Of a stretch of 64,000 nt of DNA, positions 27,301 to 35,262 are shown piece by piece. The stretch lies in contig NZ_JAGXJW010000010.1 of the NCBI RefSeq assembly GCF_019091135.1, positions 1 through 64,000 of the forward strand, written 5' to 3'. A program made the position numbers and the translations under genes. Position 1 is the stretch's first letter; each line of letters opens with the position of its first letter. The DNA is from Cohnella sp. GbtcB17. Lineage in GTDB: Bacteria > Bacillota > Bacilli > Paenibacillales > Paenibacillaceae. The notes under the pieces are model-generated. The model saw only the letters and a program-made list of their open reading frames with translations, was not told the DNA's origin and ran no database searches.

Positions 27301-29260
27301 TCCTTGGATATCTTCCGCGCTTTAGTTTCCACTCTTTTAGATTAGACAAGCCAAACCTCACAAACCTTTGTACCTTTTTTCCTCTCTCTTTAACCTTAGA
27401 CCATCTCTTTCCTATTCGAACGGTTAAAAAAGAGGCTTTTTTGAAATAAAGCTTTTTTATTTCAAACAACCCCATAGCTTCCATAGGGTCCATTCTTATT
27501 ATTCGTGTTGTAGGTTCTATATACATAATGACATGATTTTCTTGATTTAAAGGCCCGAGAACGACAGAGTTTTCTTCACTAAAACCTTTACCGCTATCAA
27601 AATAAAATCTCGCCCTACCACCGCTGCTTTTCTCTGTTTTTGTGAGTAACGTAACTTCAACCCATCCAGTAAGCCACTGGGGATCGATGTAAAATTGAGG
27701 GTCCGTTCCAAGCGACTTCCAACCTCGATCATTTTCTAGTTTTTCAATTTGATTCATAGGCAATAACTTCGGAACCCACTTTTTCCCCAAGATAAAGTAT
27801 GCAATATTTCGGCTGCTCTCTTTGGGATGCCTCAATACTGTCCCCAAAAATCTAAGTGGAGAAGTTAATTTCCACGACGTAGAATGGGTAATTTGATTTA
27901 TCTTTTCATTTAGATCGAAAATATTACTTTCCAATTTGTTTTTGGAGTCCGTAATTGCATCTATACGTGATTCAAGTGAACTAACAACTTCCTCATGATA
28001 CTTCTCTTTCGTGCTTAATTCACTCTTAATCTCAAGATTTTGGCTAACGGAGAGGGCTAGTGATTGTTTTTCATGGGCTAAACTTTCACTTAAATTATCA
28101 ATATGCTTCTTTTTAGCATCCAACTCACTAAGAAGGACACCGTGTATATCCTCATTATATTCAAATTCAGCATTCATCTTCAAAGTTCGCCCGTTTCCTA
28201 ATATAGGCAAACTAATAATAATTTGAGGATCCGAATCTAAACACAGCAAAAAATTCTCATCAATTTCTTGCATATTTGTTAATGAAGTTACAATTCCAGG
28301 TTGCTGGCCCCATTCATAAACTTTTCTGTTCTCTTCGTCTATTACTTCTAATCTAAGTGAATTTATTACGCCAGGAAAATTAATAGGATCAAATCTTATT
28401 ACATTATTATTGTTTTTAAATTCGCAAGAGATTGTTACCCTACTTGCATCTATGGAAAATTTAAAAGAATTCTCTTCAGAAAAATTCTCATCTTTTGAGA
28501 AAAAAAGTTGAGCGAATTTATAATTGATTCTGGGTTTAAGTTCTTCTTTATCTATATCAAATTCTACCGTAAAAGAATGGTTCACTTCTTCATTCTTTTT
28601 GCATATTGCGATAAACTGATAGACATGCCCATCTTTGTTAGACGTTAAAGATGAGCGAAATCCATCACTTACCAACCCATAGTTTTGTTGAAACTCTGTA
28701 TTTTCCGGCAGCGCGAATGTTGCAGTTATATTTATTGGAGTTAATTCAACTTCATCGAGCATATTTAGCAAGTTCTCTCGAGTGAAAAACTTAACATGTG
28801 TATCATCCAGTAATCCCAATTTCCGATAATTAAACTTACCATTTATTAAATCCATAATAATAGCGTTATGACCAATGTTGGGAACAGAAACTATAACTGT
28901 CCCATTCTTTTTTAACAGTTTAATTGCATTTAATAATACTTCGCTCGGGTTCCTTAGATGCTCTAGTACGTCCGCACAAATGATGTAATCAAACTCTCGA
29001 TTCGATATTTTGGGAAACCAAGAAAGATCTTCTAGATCCGCTAACACTAATTCTTCGCAGTATTGGGAGGCGATACGAGCAGATTGTGAATCCATTTCTA
29101 TGCCAGTGATAAAGCAACCTAATGTTTCTTTCATATATTTAGTCATATAGCCAGTCGCTGTTCCTAATTCAAGCACTTTAGAATTAGGCTCAATTTGATC
29201 TAAAATAATTTTATGGGAAGTTGTTTCTGAAAAATTAATTTCATGATCGTATTTTAACAT
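24332..29260 (-). CDS. 1642-aa fusion: methyltransferase, coiled coil, two GT2 and one GT4 domains
   Basis: Domains in order: class I SAM methyltransferase (SKVLELGTATGYMTKYM near residue 30, ADVLEHLRNP near 98); a beta-rich segment about 230-370; a coiled coil about 373-457 ending in STSWKLTSPLRFLG; a second beta segment about 500-640; GT2-1 from about 720 (LSIVMPVYN, CIADDASTD, FMDNDDEL); GT2-2 from about 980 (VAIIIPTKNQ, VIDNDSDD, FLNNDTEV); GT4 from about 1257 to the end (LLLGTVCERKGQ, ESYPRVILEAM E-x7-E). It resembles, but is longer than, the methyltransferase-rhamnosyltransferase WsaE of Geobacillus S-layer glycan assembly. A single enzyme could extend and cap the chain; methyl capping is inference. 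ATG 29260 is the first possible start because a TGA lies four codons upstream; AAAGGAG is 15 bases away, longer than ideal. Confidence 0.85.
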   Translation of the reverse strand: MLKYDHEINFSETTSHKIILDQIEPNSKVLELGTATGYMTKYMKETLGCFITGIEMDSQSARIASQYCEELVLADLEDLSWFPKISNREFDYIICADVLEHLRNPSEVLLNAIKLLKKNGTVIVSVPNIGHNAIIMDLINGKFNYRKLGLLDDTHVKFFTRENLLNMLDEVELTPINITATFALPENTEFQQNYGLVSDGFRSSLTSNKDGHVYQFIAICKKNEEVNHSFTVEFDIDKEELKPRINYKFAQLFFSKDENFSEENSFKFSIDASRVTISCEFKNNNNVIRFDPINFPGVINSLRLEVIDEENRKVYEWGQQPGIVTSLTNMQEIDENFLLCLDSDPQIIISLPILGNGRTLKMNAEFEYNEDIHGVLLSELDAKKKHIDNLSESLAHEKQSLALSVSQNLEIKSELSTKEKYHEEVVSSLESRIDAITDSKNKLESNIFDLNEKINQITHSTSWKLTSPLRFLGTVLRHPKESSRNIAYFILGKKWVPKLLPMNQIEKLENDRGWKSLGTDPQFYIDPQWLTGWVEVTLLTKTEKSSGGRARFYFDSGKGFSEENSVVLGPLNQENHVIMYIEPTTRIIRMDPMEAMGLFEIKKLYFKKASFLTVRIGKRWSKVKERGKKVQRFVRFGLSNLKEWKLKRGRYPRIAEMKPLVKKALYLWRSRQLVDGGNLLPPEGFEFSERINEYQSWLEVNEWNERQERAAKEDLSNLAYKPLLSIVMPVYNPPLEFLEKAILSVINQVYTNWELCIADDASTDIGVRDVLETWSKRDSRIKVLYCNENGNISRATNYAASLASGEFYVFMDNDDELTPNALLEISKYINSFPETDFLYSDDDKMDQAGNRFAPQFKPQWSPELLLSFMYLSHIVVIRSELFNEVGGARVGFEGSQDYDLALRATERARHIGHIPKILYHWRVLPGSTAQSGDAKPASIEAGRKAVQEAFDRRGVKATVYQPDWAKKAACGIFDAKFPDIGPKVAIIIPTKNQYGVLKKCIDSLERTTYKNFEVFVIDNDSDDQETIKYLSEFKHRVLKISNPENKFSFAFINNRAVEQIDAEYVLFLNNDTEVITPDWLSQMMGYAQINGVGTVGARLIFPDGRIQHAGITHGLYHGMVGPSFKLIPSWDNGYLSLANVSRNSIAVTAACMLTKRKLFLEIGGFDEANFAVAYNDVDYCYRLNEAGFRSVYCSTAELRHYEGYTRGYIDNPSESKAFREKYDQLVDPYYNDNLSLMNEKFEIQSKVLAPKRQAPIRTLMCAFNLNLEGAPYCQFELTVELMKLGVIDPIVYCPHDGPLRKLYEDKGIKVHVFDHPLIGVYGKEAYLKAIKQFASVIAEWDVELIYGNTLQTFYVIEAAKLMDIPSIWNPRESEPWQTYFNHFDAEIASSALHCFDYPYKVIFVSDASRERFMPLNSRHNFMTIHDGLDSTNFADRLHSYDKDKVRLSLGVSDEEIVVLLLGTVCERKGQHDLIKAINELTLPIASKCKYLIVGDRPSEYSLELKRLISNLDQLIRNNVIVIPETSEAAKYYAIADIFVCTSRIESYPRVILEAMSCGLPVITTPVFGIVEQVQQKVNGLFYSPGEAQELAKHLEFILSNEDERKRMGTNSKVIFDTINRYDEMAIAYGETFKEAWFSCKSR

Positions 29261-29266
29261 GATTAA

Positions 29267-30475
29267 TCACAATATCTCCTTTGTATCCCATTTATGCTCC
29301 AAATAAACGAGTCCTTCTGCAAAATATTCCCCAGACTCTATGTAAACTTTTTTGTGGCGTGATTTATAATCTAAAATTACAATAGCTGAACTTTCAAAAA
29401 AACCTATATCTAAAAAATATGTTCCCGGCATCAAATTTATATTATCGTATTGTAATTTAATGTTATATCTACCGGGCTGATTTTTAATATCAATTGAATC
29501 TAACTTCGTATTCAAACCACAAACATAGTTGTTCTGCTTATCATAAATGGCGACTCCCGCAACAATCCCATTTACTTTTTCTTTAAGTGTATATTGAACG
29601 CTTACGCTAAAGGGTTCTCCAAATTTATATGTTTCTCTTTCTTGCTCTTTTGTGTCTTGTACGAACACTTTATCTATTTCAAGTATTTTATTTTCTTTTT
29701 GCTCACTATTCTGTTTCACAGCATTTTGGGTTTCTCCATCATATTTCATGAAGTCTTGATACTGTTCAGTAACTGTCTTCACATCGCCCCGAAGATGAAT
29801 TCTTCCGTCCATCATCCAGATGGCTTGATCACAAAAATTACGAACCATGAAGGAATCATGGCTAACAAAAAGTATGGTTTTCCCATCTTGTTTAAATTTT
29901 TTTAGCTTCTCTATACACTTTAGTTGGAATCTCATGTCTCCAACAGCGAGGGCTTCGTCTATAATTAAAATATCGGGATCCACATTAATTGCACATGCAA
30001 AAGCAAGTCTTACAAACATGCCCGATGAATATGTTTTAACTGGTTGATCAATAAATTCACCAATCTCAGCAAATGCCTCTATCTCAGGAAGTCTTCTCAT
30101 TACTTCTTCCTGAGACAACCCCATTATTGCTCCATTTGTAATTACATTCTCTCTACCAGTAAACTCTGGATTAAAACCACTGCCAAGTTCTAATAACGCA
30201 GACACTCTTCCTTTAACTGCAACCTCTCCCGCAGAAGGCCTAAGCGTATTTGCGATAATTTGCAATATGGTGCTTTTTCCCGATCCATTCCTACCTATAA
30301 TGCCTATGCAATCGCCTTTCTTTACATCAAAATCCAAATCTTTTAGCGCCCAAAATTCTCGATACATCTTCTTTTTGTTACGGAAAATAGATTGCCATAT
30401 TCTATGTTGAGGTTTCTCATATATTTTAAAGGATTTACTAACATTTCTTATTGAAATTGCAACTTCAGAGGACAT
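29267..30475 (-). CDS. wzt: ABC exporter ATPase with C-terminal glycan-binding domain, Wzt type
   Basis: 402 aa; ATG 30475 has AAGGTGGG seven bases upstream. Walker A GRNGSGKST near residue 68, ABC signature YSSGMFVRLAFA near 155 and Walker B ILIIDEALAVGD near 178, then the H-loop in FVSHD. Residues about 265-400 form an added beta-domain (EIDKVFVQD, SVQYTLKEKVNGIVAGVAIY, LMPGTYFLDIGFF) like the Wzt carbohydrate-binding domain that recognises the modified non-reducing end of the polymer. That domain implies a chain-terminating group, which the methyltransferase next door could provide. Overlaps wzm by 11 nt. Confidence 0.93.
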   Translation of the reverse strand: MSSEVAISIRNVSKSFKIYEKPQHRIWQSIFRNKKKMYREFWALKDLDFDVKKGDCIGIIGRNGSGKSTILQIIANTLRPSAGEVAVKGRVSALLELGSGFNPEFTGRENVITNGAIMGLSQEEVMRRLPEIEAFAEIGEFIDQPVKTYSSGMFVRLAFACAINVDPDILIIDEALAVGDMRFQLKCIEKLKKFKQDGKTILFVSHDSFMVRNFCDQAIWMMDGRIHLRGDVKTVTEQYQDFMKYDGETQNAVKQNSEQKENKILEIDKVFVQDTKEQERETYKFGEPFSVSVQYTLKEKVNGIVAGVAIYDKQNNYVCGLNTKLDSIDIKNQPGRYNIKLQYDNINLMPGTYFLDIGFFESSAIVILDYKSRHKKVYIESGEYFAEGLVYLEHKWDTKEIL

Positions 30476-31304
30476 CAGCAAACCCACCTTTTAAACGTCT
30501 GAAAACAAAATGTCCAGCAAAGAATATAAATAGGCCAACAGCAAAATTCGAAAATAGCATCTCCCAATTAGGTGCGTGTCCAAAGACAGCAATTTGCCGC
30601 ATATTTTCAACAATACTTGATATGGGATTTCCCCAATAGATAAACTGCAAGTATTCGGGTATCGCTTCCGAAGAGTAAAAAATGGGTGTTAATAGCATTA
30701 ATGCTTGAACTATAACACCAATTATTTGACCAATATCTCTAAAATAAACACCTAAGGCAGCCAATAACCAACCTAATCCCAAAGCTAGTAGTATTAACGG
30801 AATTAGTACAATTGGAATTAGTAGATTCGACCAATAGAGAGTTCCTTGTGTTAACAAGTTACCAACTAAAAGGATCAGCAAACTAATCGCACCTTGTACC
30901 AAAGCAGAGCCCAGGATAGTAACCGGTAGGATCTCTAATGGAAATACAACACGCTTAACATAATTGGTATTGTTTATAATTAGCGTAGGAGCCCTACTTA
31001 CTACTTCAGCAAATATATTAAAGGTTGTTAGTCCAGTAAATATAATTAGCGCGAATTGCATTGTATTATCGCTTTGATTAGGCCAACGGGAATTAAAAAT
31101 TTCACTATATACAAAGGTATATACCACAAGCATTAGCATGGGAGTGATAAAGGACCACAAGATTCCTAAATAAGAGCCTTTATATCTGGTAATAACCTCT
31201 CTCCAGGTTAATTGTCGTATCAATTCTTTATTTAAAATCAAACTTCTAAACACAAAAACCGGGTAAGTAAAAATTTTTTTTAACAGCATTTCGAAAAGAC
31301 GCAT
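30465..31304 (-). CDS. wzm: ABC-2 type polysaccharide permease, Wzm type
   Basis: 279 aa with about six hydrophobic helices. N-terminal LIRQLTWREVITRYKGSYLG (residues 28-47) is the cytoplasmic amphipathic segment typical of Wzm/TagG permeases, and NPISSIVENMRQ near 240 is the conserved C-terminal segment. Forms the membrane channel with the Wzt ATPase and exports lipid-linked glycan. ATG 31304 with AAAGG eleven bases upstream. AT-rich. Confidence 0.93.
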   Translation of the reverse strand: MRLFEMLLKKIFTYPVFVFRSLILNKELIRQLTWREVITRYKGSYLGILWSFITPMLMLVVYTFVYSEIFNSRWPNQSDNTMQFALIIFTGLTTFNIFAEVVSRAPTLIINNTNYVKRVVFPLEILPVTILGSALVQGAISLLILLVGNLLTQGTLYWSNLLIPIVLIPLILLALGLGWLLAALGVYFRDIGQIIGVIVQALMLLTPIFYSSEAIPEYLQFIYWGNPISSIVENMRQIAVFGHAPNWEMLFSNFAVGLFIFFAGHFVFRRLKGGFADVL

Positions 31305-31325
31305 ATTACACTACCTTTCAAGACA

Positions 31326-31817
31326 TTAAATAACCTTATATCCCCCACGCACCAACACAGTCAGCCCATTTTTCTGCTTCGGATCCGGCTCAATCCCCCG
31401 TCCATCCCGCGGAAACAAAATCAAATGATTAGTAGCAATGGCCATCCCGGAAGCAATATCCGCACCTGCTGTAAGATCCGACAGACCGTTCGTATCCGAA
31501 CTGAATGCAACGGCTTTGCCCGTCCGTACGACAACTTCTCCGCCCGCTCCTACCATAAGCTTTGCGCCGAAGGGGACCGTCACCACCTCGAGCTTTGAAG
31601 CTGCCGCCGGGTTTGCGCCAGTATTACCGCCCGCAGTGCCTCCGTTCGTCAACTCTGCGATCTTCTGATCCACATAGCTCTTGGTCACGATCGGATCATC
31701 TGCAAGGCCAGGCGTCGTCTGCTGGACGTCAGCATAAGCGGATTGGTACCAATTCACGCCGCCAGCCACTACGGCCGCGGCGACCAGTATACCAAAGATC
31801 TTCGTATAACGATTCAT
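31326..31817 (-). CDS. Small secreted protein of unknown function
   Basis: 163 aa from ATG 31817, which has AAGGG nine bases upstream. Signal peptide or signal anchor MNRYTKIFGILVAAAVVAGG with a possible cleavage after AYA near residue 31. A short helix (DDPIVTKSYVDQKIAEL, residues 41-57) of the kind that forms small coiled coils, a Gly/Asn-rich linker, and then a compact ~85-residue beta domain with VPFGAKLMVGAGGEVVVRTG, NHLILFPRDGRG and a C-terminal LVRGGYKVI. I do not assign a function. I recall similar NHL-PR-GRG ... VRGGY endings in other Firmicutes secreted proteins. It sits between a GT2 and wzm inside the glycan cluster, suggesting a structural or scaffolding part in surface-glycan work. 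GC content is normal, unlike wzm next to it. Confidence 0.75.
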   Translation of the reverse strand: MNRYTKIFGILVAAAVVAGGVNWYQSAYADVQQTTPGLADDPIVTKSYVDQKIAELTNGGTAGGNTGANPAAASKLEVVTVPFGAKLMVGAGGEVVVRTGKAVAFSSDTNGLSDLTAGADIASGMAIATNHLILFPRDGRGIEPDPKQKNGLTVLVRGGYKVI

Positions 31818-31836
31818 GATGACCATCCCTTCATGC

Positions 31837-32814
31837 TCAATGATTGCTGACCGATTGCGCTTCGGCCTTGAAGATAACGGCTTCGCGGACGATTTGCGAC
31901 TTGTCGTAATTCAGCCAAAAGTCAGGGTGCATACTGAACTTCTTTCTGAGTCTGACCGGGAGCTTTTTAAACGAGACGCCCAATCGATAGCCGACATATT
32001 TAGCTCCCGCTTCTGCGATCCATCGCGGGATCCAGGACCAGTTCCCTTGTTTCCATAGACGCCCCAGCTGCTCTGAGACGAGCCGGCCACCTTCTTTTTC
32101 AGCACGGGCATATTGGAAGATCCACTCGTTCATGCGCATGGATACGCCGATATCGAAGTTGCGCTTGAACTGCTTCTTCAAACTATAATCGTGAGAATGA
32201 ATGACGCTGGCGCGCGGATTGTAGACGACGGCGTAGCCGTTCGTAATACACTTCGCAGCAATCATCATGTCTTCATTCAGAATGATCGGAGCCGGGAAGC
32301 CTCCAAGCTGCAAAAATACATCTTTTCGAATCGCCGAGCAAACATTGGTGAAGAAGAACAGCTTGATGCCAAAGCGATCGAGATCCCCCAGCGTCTTATG
32401 GATGTACAGCTCCGGATAGTTAATATCTCGGGTCATTCGTTCAAGCACGTTGGATTCCGGTCTCGCAATCTGTCTGCCGCATACGGCCGCCACCTTCGTG
32501 TCGGCAAAAGGCGCTACGATCTCTTCGATGAAGCGATCATGCTGCGGCACTGCATCCTGTGTCATATAAACCAGAATGTCTCCTGTCGTCTTCTGAGCGG
32601 CGAGATTGCGCGTACCGCCATGATCGAAGTCTTTGCGCTCTACCGACATCACTTTGGCGCCAAGCCGTTTAGCCAGCAGCAGCGTCCCGTCATCGGAACG
32701 AGAATCAACGACAAGAATCTCATGCGGTCGCAGCGTCTGCTCCTGGAGCTTGCCTATGAGGTTAACCAGATATTTCTCTGCATTTAACGTCGGCAGGATA
32801 ACCGATACCTTCAA
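31837..32814 (-). CDS. GT2 glycosyltransferase, rhamnosyltransferase-like
   Basis: 325 aa, TTG start at 32814 with AAAGGAGG seven bases upstream. GT-A motifs VSVILPTLNAEKYL, VVDSRSDDGT (nucleotide binding), MTQDAVPQHDRFI near residue 88, and LNEDMMIAAKCITNGY near 183. The KDFDHGGTRNLA segment near 62-73 is common in bacterial rhamnosyltransferases. Likely adds the first or adaptor rhamnose(s) after the WsfP-like initiator, as rml genes are in the same run; donor identity is inference. Confidence 0.85.
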   Translation of the reverse strand: MKVSVILPTLNAEKYLVNLIGKLQEQTLRPHEILVVDSRSDDGTLLLAKRLGAKVMSVERKDFDHGGTRNLAAQKTTGDILVYMTQDAVPQHDRFIEEIVAPFADTKVAAVCGRQIARPESNVLERMTRDINYPELYIHKTLGDLDRFGIKLFFFTNVCSAIRKDVFLQLGGFPAPIILNEDMMIAAKCITNGYAVVYNPRASVIHSHDYSLKKQFKRNFDIGVSMRMNEWIFQYARAEKEGGRLVSEQLGRLWKQGNWSWIPRWIAEAGAKYVGYRLGVSFKKLPVRLRKKFSMHPDFWLNYDKSQIVREAVIFKAEAQSVSNH

Positions 32815-32829
32815 CGTTATCCCTCCTTT

Positions 32830-35247
32830 CTATTTGAGCTGATCTAGTTGAGTAGCTTCGTTCTCATCTGCCGCGACAAGCTTGTCATAAAGCGCCTGGT
32901 CGTCCTGTCCTTGCTTCCGAAGTGCCGCCAGGTAGTATCGCGCGATCTTGCGGTTCGCCTCTACGGCCAAGTCCTCTTGCAAGGCAGGTCTTAAAACGTC
33001 TGCCGCTTGCTGATAATCATTCGCTGCGAAGGTGACTTCGCCTGCCGCAAGCCTGACTGCGCTCGAGACGACAAACGTTCTTGCCAGTTCGACCGTCGCC
33101 GGCAACTCTTTGACTACACGTTCCTGTTCAATCGTTTTATCGTACTGAGCCAGAATTTGTTCGGCAGTCCCTTTCGCCCCTTCTTGATCTCCTGCCTGTC
33201 TCTGCTGCTCCCACTTGCCCAGTAGTGTCGAGACTAAGCGATCGTAAAAAGATTGCTCGAACGGGTATTGCTTGACCGCCTTCTCCATGATCTGAATAGC
33301 TCCATCCTGATTGCCGCGCACCATTTGAATCGTATAATCCAGATCCACGCCGGGGCGATAAAAAGGCTCTTTCTTTACGAGCTTTTGCAAATATTTCTCT
33401 GACTCGACCAGGTAACTCTCGTCCTTGGACTGATCGTAGGCTTGGTAGTTCCAACTCGTCAGCTGTTGAAGCAGCACAGGATGACCCGCCGTCACCTTGA
33501 GTCCTTGCTTGAGCGGATCGACGATATTCACGAATGGCTCCTGCATGGCATACGCTTTGTTGGCTTTGTCAACTTGACTGGAACTATAAAGTCTGAGGCT
33601 GGCGATCAGAAGAAGCGCAATGCCCAAGACACCCAGGGCGGCCGAACCCAACTGCTTCAAGCTTCTCGCCTGCTGCTTCGACCAGTGCTTCACCGGCGAC
33701 TCCGCGCCGCTCAGCACGCCCAGACACAGAAATACGAGAATATCATAAAACAAGTAGCTCATCTCGAAATCGATGGAAGCATGCAACAAGATCGTGATAG
33801 GCACCACGAAGTAAAACAGATACTTGTTGCGCAACTGCTCCGGCATTCTACGATACTTGATAACAAAGGAAATCAAAGAATACAAAATGAGACCCAGGAT
33901 GGCGATCGTACCGATAATGCCCACTTCAACAAGCATTTGCGTAATGAAGCTATGCGTCTGCGCGCTCAGATAGGGATAGGATTGATATTTTTCATAGGAA
34001 GCCTCCCATGCCCCGCTGCCGCCGCCGAAGAGCGGATACTCCTTCCACAATTGAATCGCATTCTTATACATTCTTAGACGCTCGTAAACGCTATGTGTTT
34101 CAAAATTTACGCCCTCGATTCGATTTCGCAGAACAGGAGGCAGCAATTTGACCAGCGTATCGGACAATATGGCAAGCGCGCCGAGAATGAACAGCACGAT
34201 TAGCCCCAGAGGCAGCCAAATCCCGGCGCGATTCGACGCCTTTGTCTCGACTTTCGATTGAAGCTGCGGCTCTATGTATCTCTCTATCGCATAGGTTATA
34301 GCACCCATCACAAGCGAAGCAACAACCAGAATGGCCCAGTACCCGATTGAATCTCCAGAAAAGATAGAAACCGTATCATACCTTTGTTTGGCATTCAAAG
34401 CCGTTAAAATGCCATTGACGACTTCAATGCCACGATCGGCCAATTTGGAGTAGATGAGAAGGGAAATGCCCATCCCAATGACAGAGTACAGAATCAGCTT
34501 GATTTGAAGCTTCAACCTCAGCATAGCCAGCGTGACGATCGCAATGATCGGCAATACAACCAATGCGCCCCGCGACAGCGTTAGCAAGAAGGAAACGCAG
34601 ACGGGGACAAGCATGGCGCCATGCAAGATTTGAAGCCCTCTACGCGGCGTGCGGTTAATCTCCAGCAGCATGACGATCCACATGATGAGCAGCAGTACAG
34701 CATATGCATTCGCATACTGGAAGACGGAAGTGATCCGAATCCCGTCTTGCGGCGTCAAAGAGTCCAGCAGGTAGGCATTTCCGAACATCGTCAAAAATCC
34801 GAAGGCAACGAGAAGGTATCCGAACACGAGGAATACAAGCGGAAACCGATCCGTCAAATGGCTGGATCGGGACCAGAAAGTGCCTGCTACATAAAATAAA
34901 AATAGTGCGAGATGAATTAAAATGCCGATCTTCGCCATATAAGGGGAAAAGGCATTAAACGAACTGATCAAATAAAAGACCGGCATCACAAGAGCCAAAA
35001 CGCCGATAATGAGATTGCTGCGCGTCCATTCGAACGATTCTGCGCCGATCTGCACGATAAGCCAAAGCGCGATAAAAGCAGAAACGATTAAGGCCAAGAA
35101 AGCCGGGCTTTCAAACTGAATTTGATTAGGGCTATGAAGGCCAAAGCCGAGGAAGATTCCGTTTTTAAACATTGCGATAAACAGAATAAATGCGATCCAT
35201 CCCCAGGCAAACCATTCTCTAAACCCGAACTTCTCTTGACGCTTCAA
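32830..35247 (-). CDS. Wzy_C/O-antigen-ligase family membrane protein with TPR tail (candidate oligosaccharyl:protein transferase)
   Basis: 805 aa. TTG start at 35247 was chosen because GAGGAG lies eight bases upstream; the GTG three codons earlier abuts that site. About 13 membrane helices to residue ~550; the ligase signature GGGSGAWEASYEKYQSYPYLSAQTHS (shown here in part as GGGSGAWEA and SAQTHSFITQMLVE) is near 410-435, and the large outside loop before it is typical of PF04932 enzymes. Residues ~570-805 are helical repeats (TPR-like) outside the membrane. In Paenibacillus alvei the equivalent WsfB transfers glycan to S-layer protein. Polymerase activity (Wzy) is the alternative, but the Wzm/Wzt exporter in the locus makes ligase more likely. 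Confidence 0.82.
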   Translation of the reverse strand: MKRQEKFGFREWFAWGWIAFILFIAMFKNGIFLGFGLHSPNQIQFESPAFLALIVSAFIALWLIVQIGAESFEWTRSNLIIGVLALVMPVFYLISSFNAFSPYMAKIGILIHLALFLFYVAGTFWSRSSHLTDRFPLVFLVFGYLLVAFGFLTMFGNAYLLDSLTPQDGIRITSVFQYANAYAVLLLIMWIVMLLEINRTPRRGLQILHGAMLVPVCVSFLLTLSRGALVVLPIIAIVTLAMLRLKLQIKLILYSVIGMGISLLIYSKLADRGIEVVNGILTALNAKQRYDTVSIFSGDSIGYWAILVVASLVMGAITYAIERYIEPQLQSKVETKASNRAGIWLPLGLIVLFILGALAILSDTLVKLLPPVLRNRIEGVNFETHSVYERLRMYKNAIQLWKEYPLFGGGSGAWEASYEKYQSYPYLSAQTHSFITQMLVEVGIIGTIAILGLILYSLISFVIKYRRMPEQLRNKYLFYFVVPITILLHASIDFEMSYLFYDILVFLCLGVLSGAESPVKHWSKQQARSLKQLGSAALGVLGIALLLIASLRLYSSSQVDKANKAYAMQEPFVNIVDPLKQGLKVTAGHPVLLQQLTSWNYQAYDQSKDESYLVESEKYLQKLVKKEPFYRPGVDLDYTIQMVRGNQDGAIQIMEKAVKQYPFEQSFYDRLVSTLLGKWEQQRQAGDQEGAKGTAEQILAQYDKTIEQERVVKELPATVELARTFVVSSAVRLAAGEVTFAANDYQQAADVLRPALQEDLAVEANRKIARYYLAALRKQGQDDQALYDKLVAADENEATQLDQLK

Positions 35248-35262
35248 CGTTGCCACTCCTCA

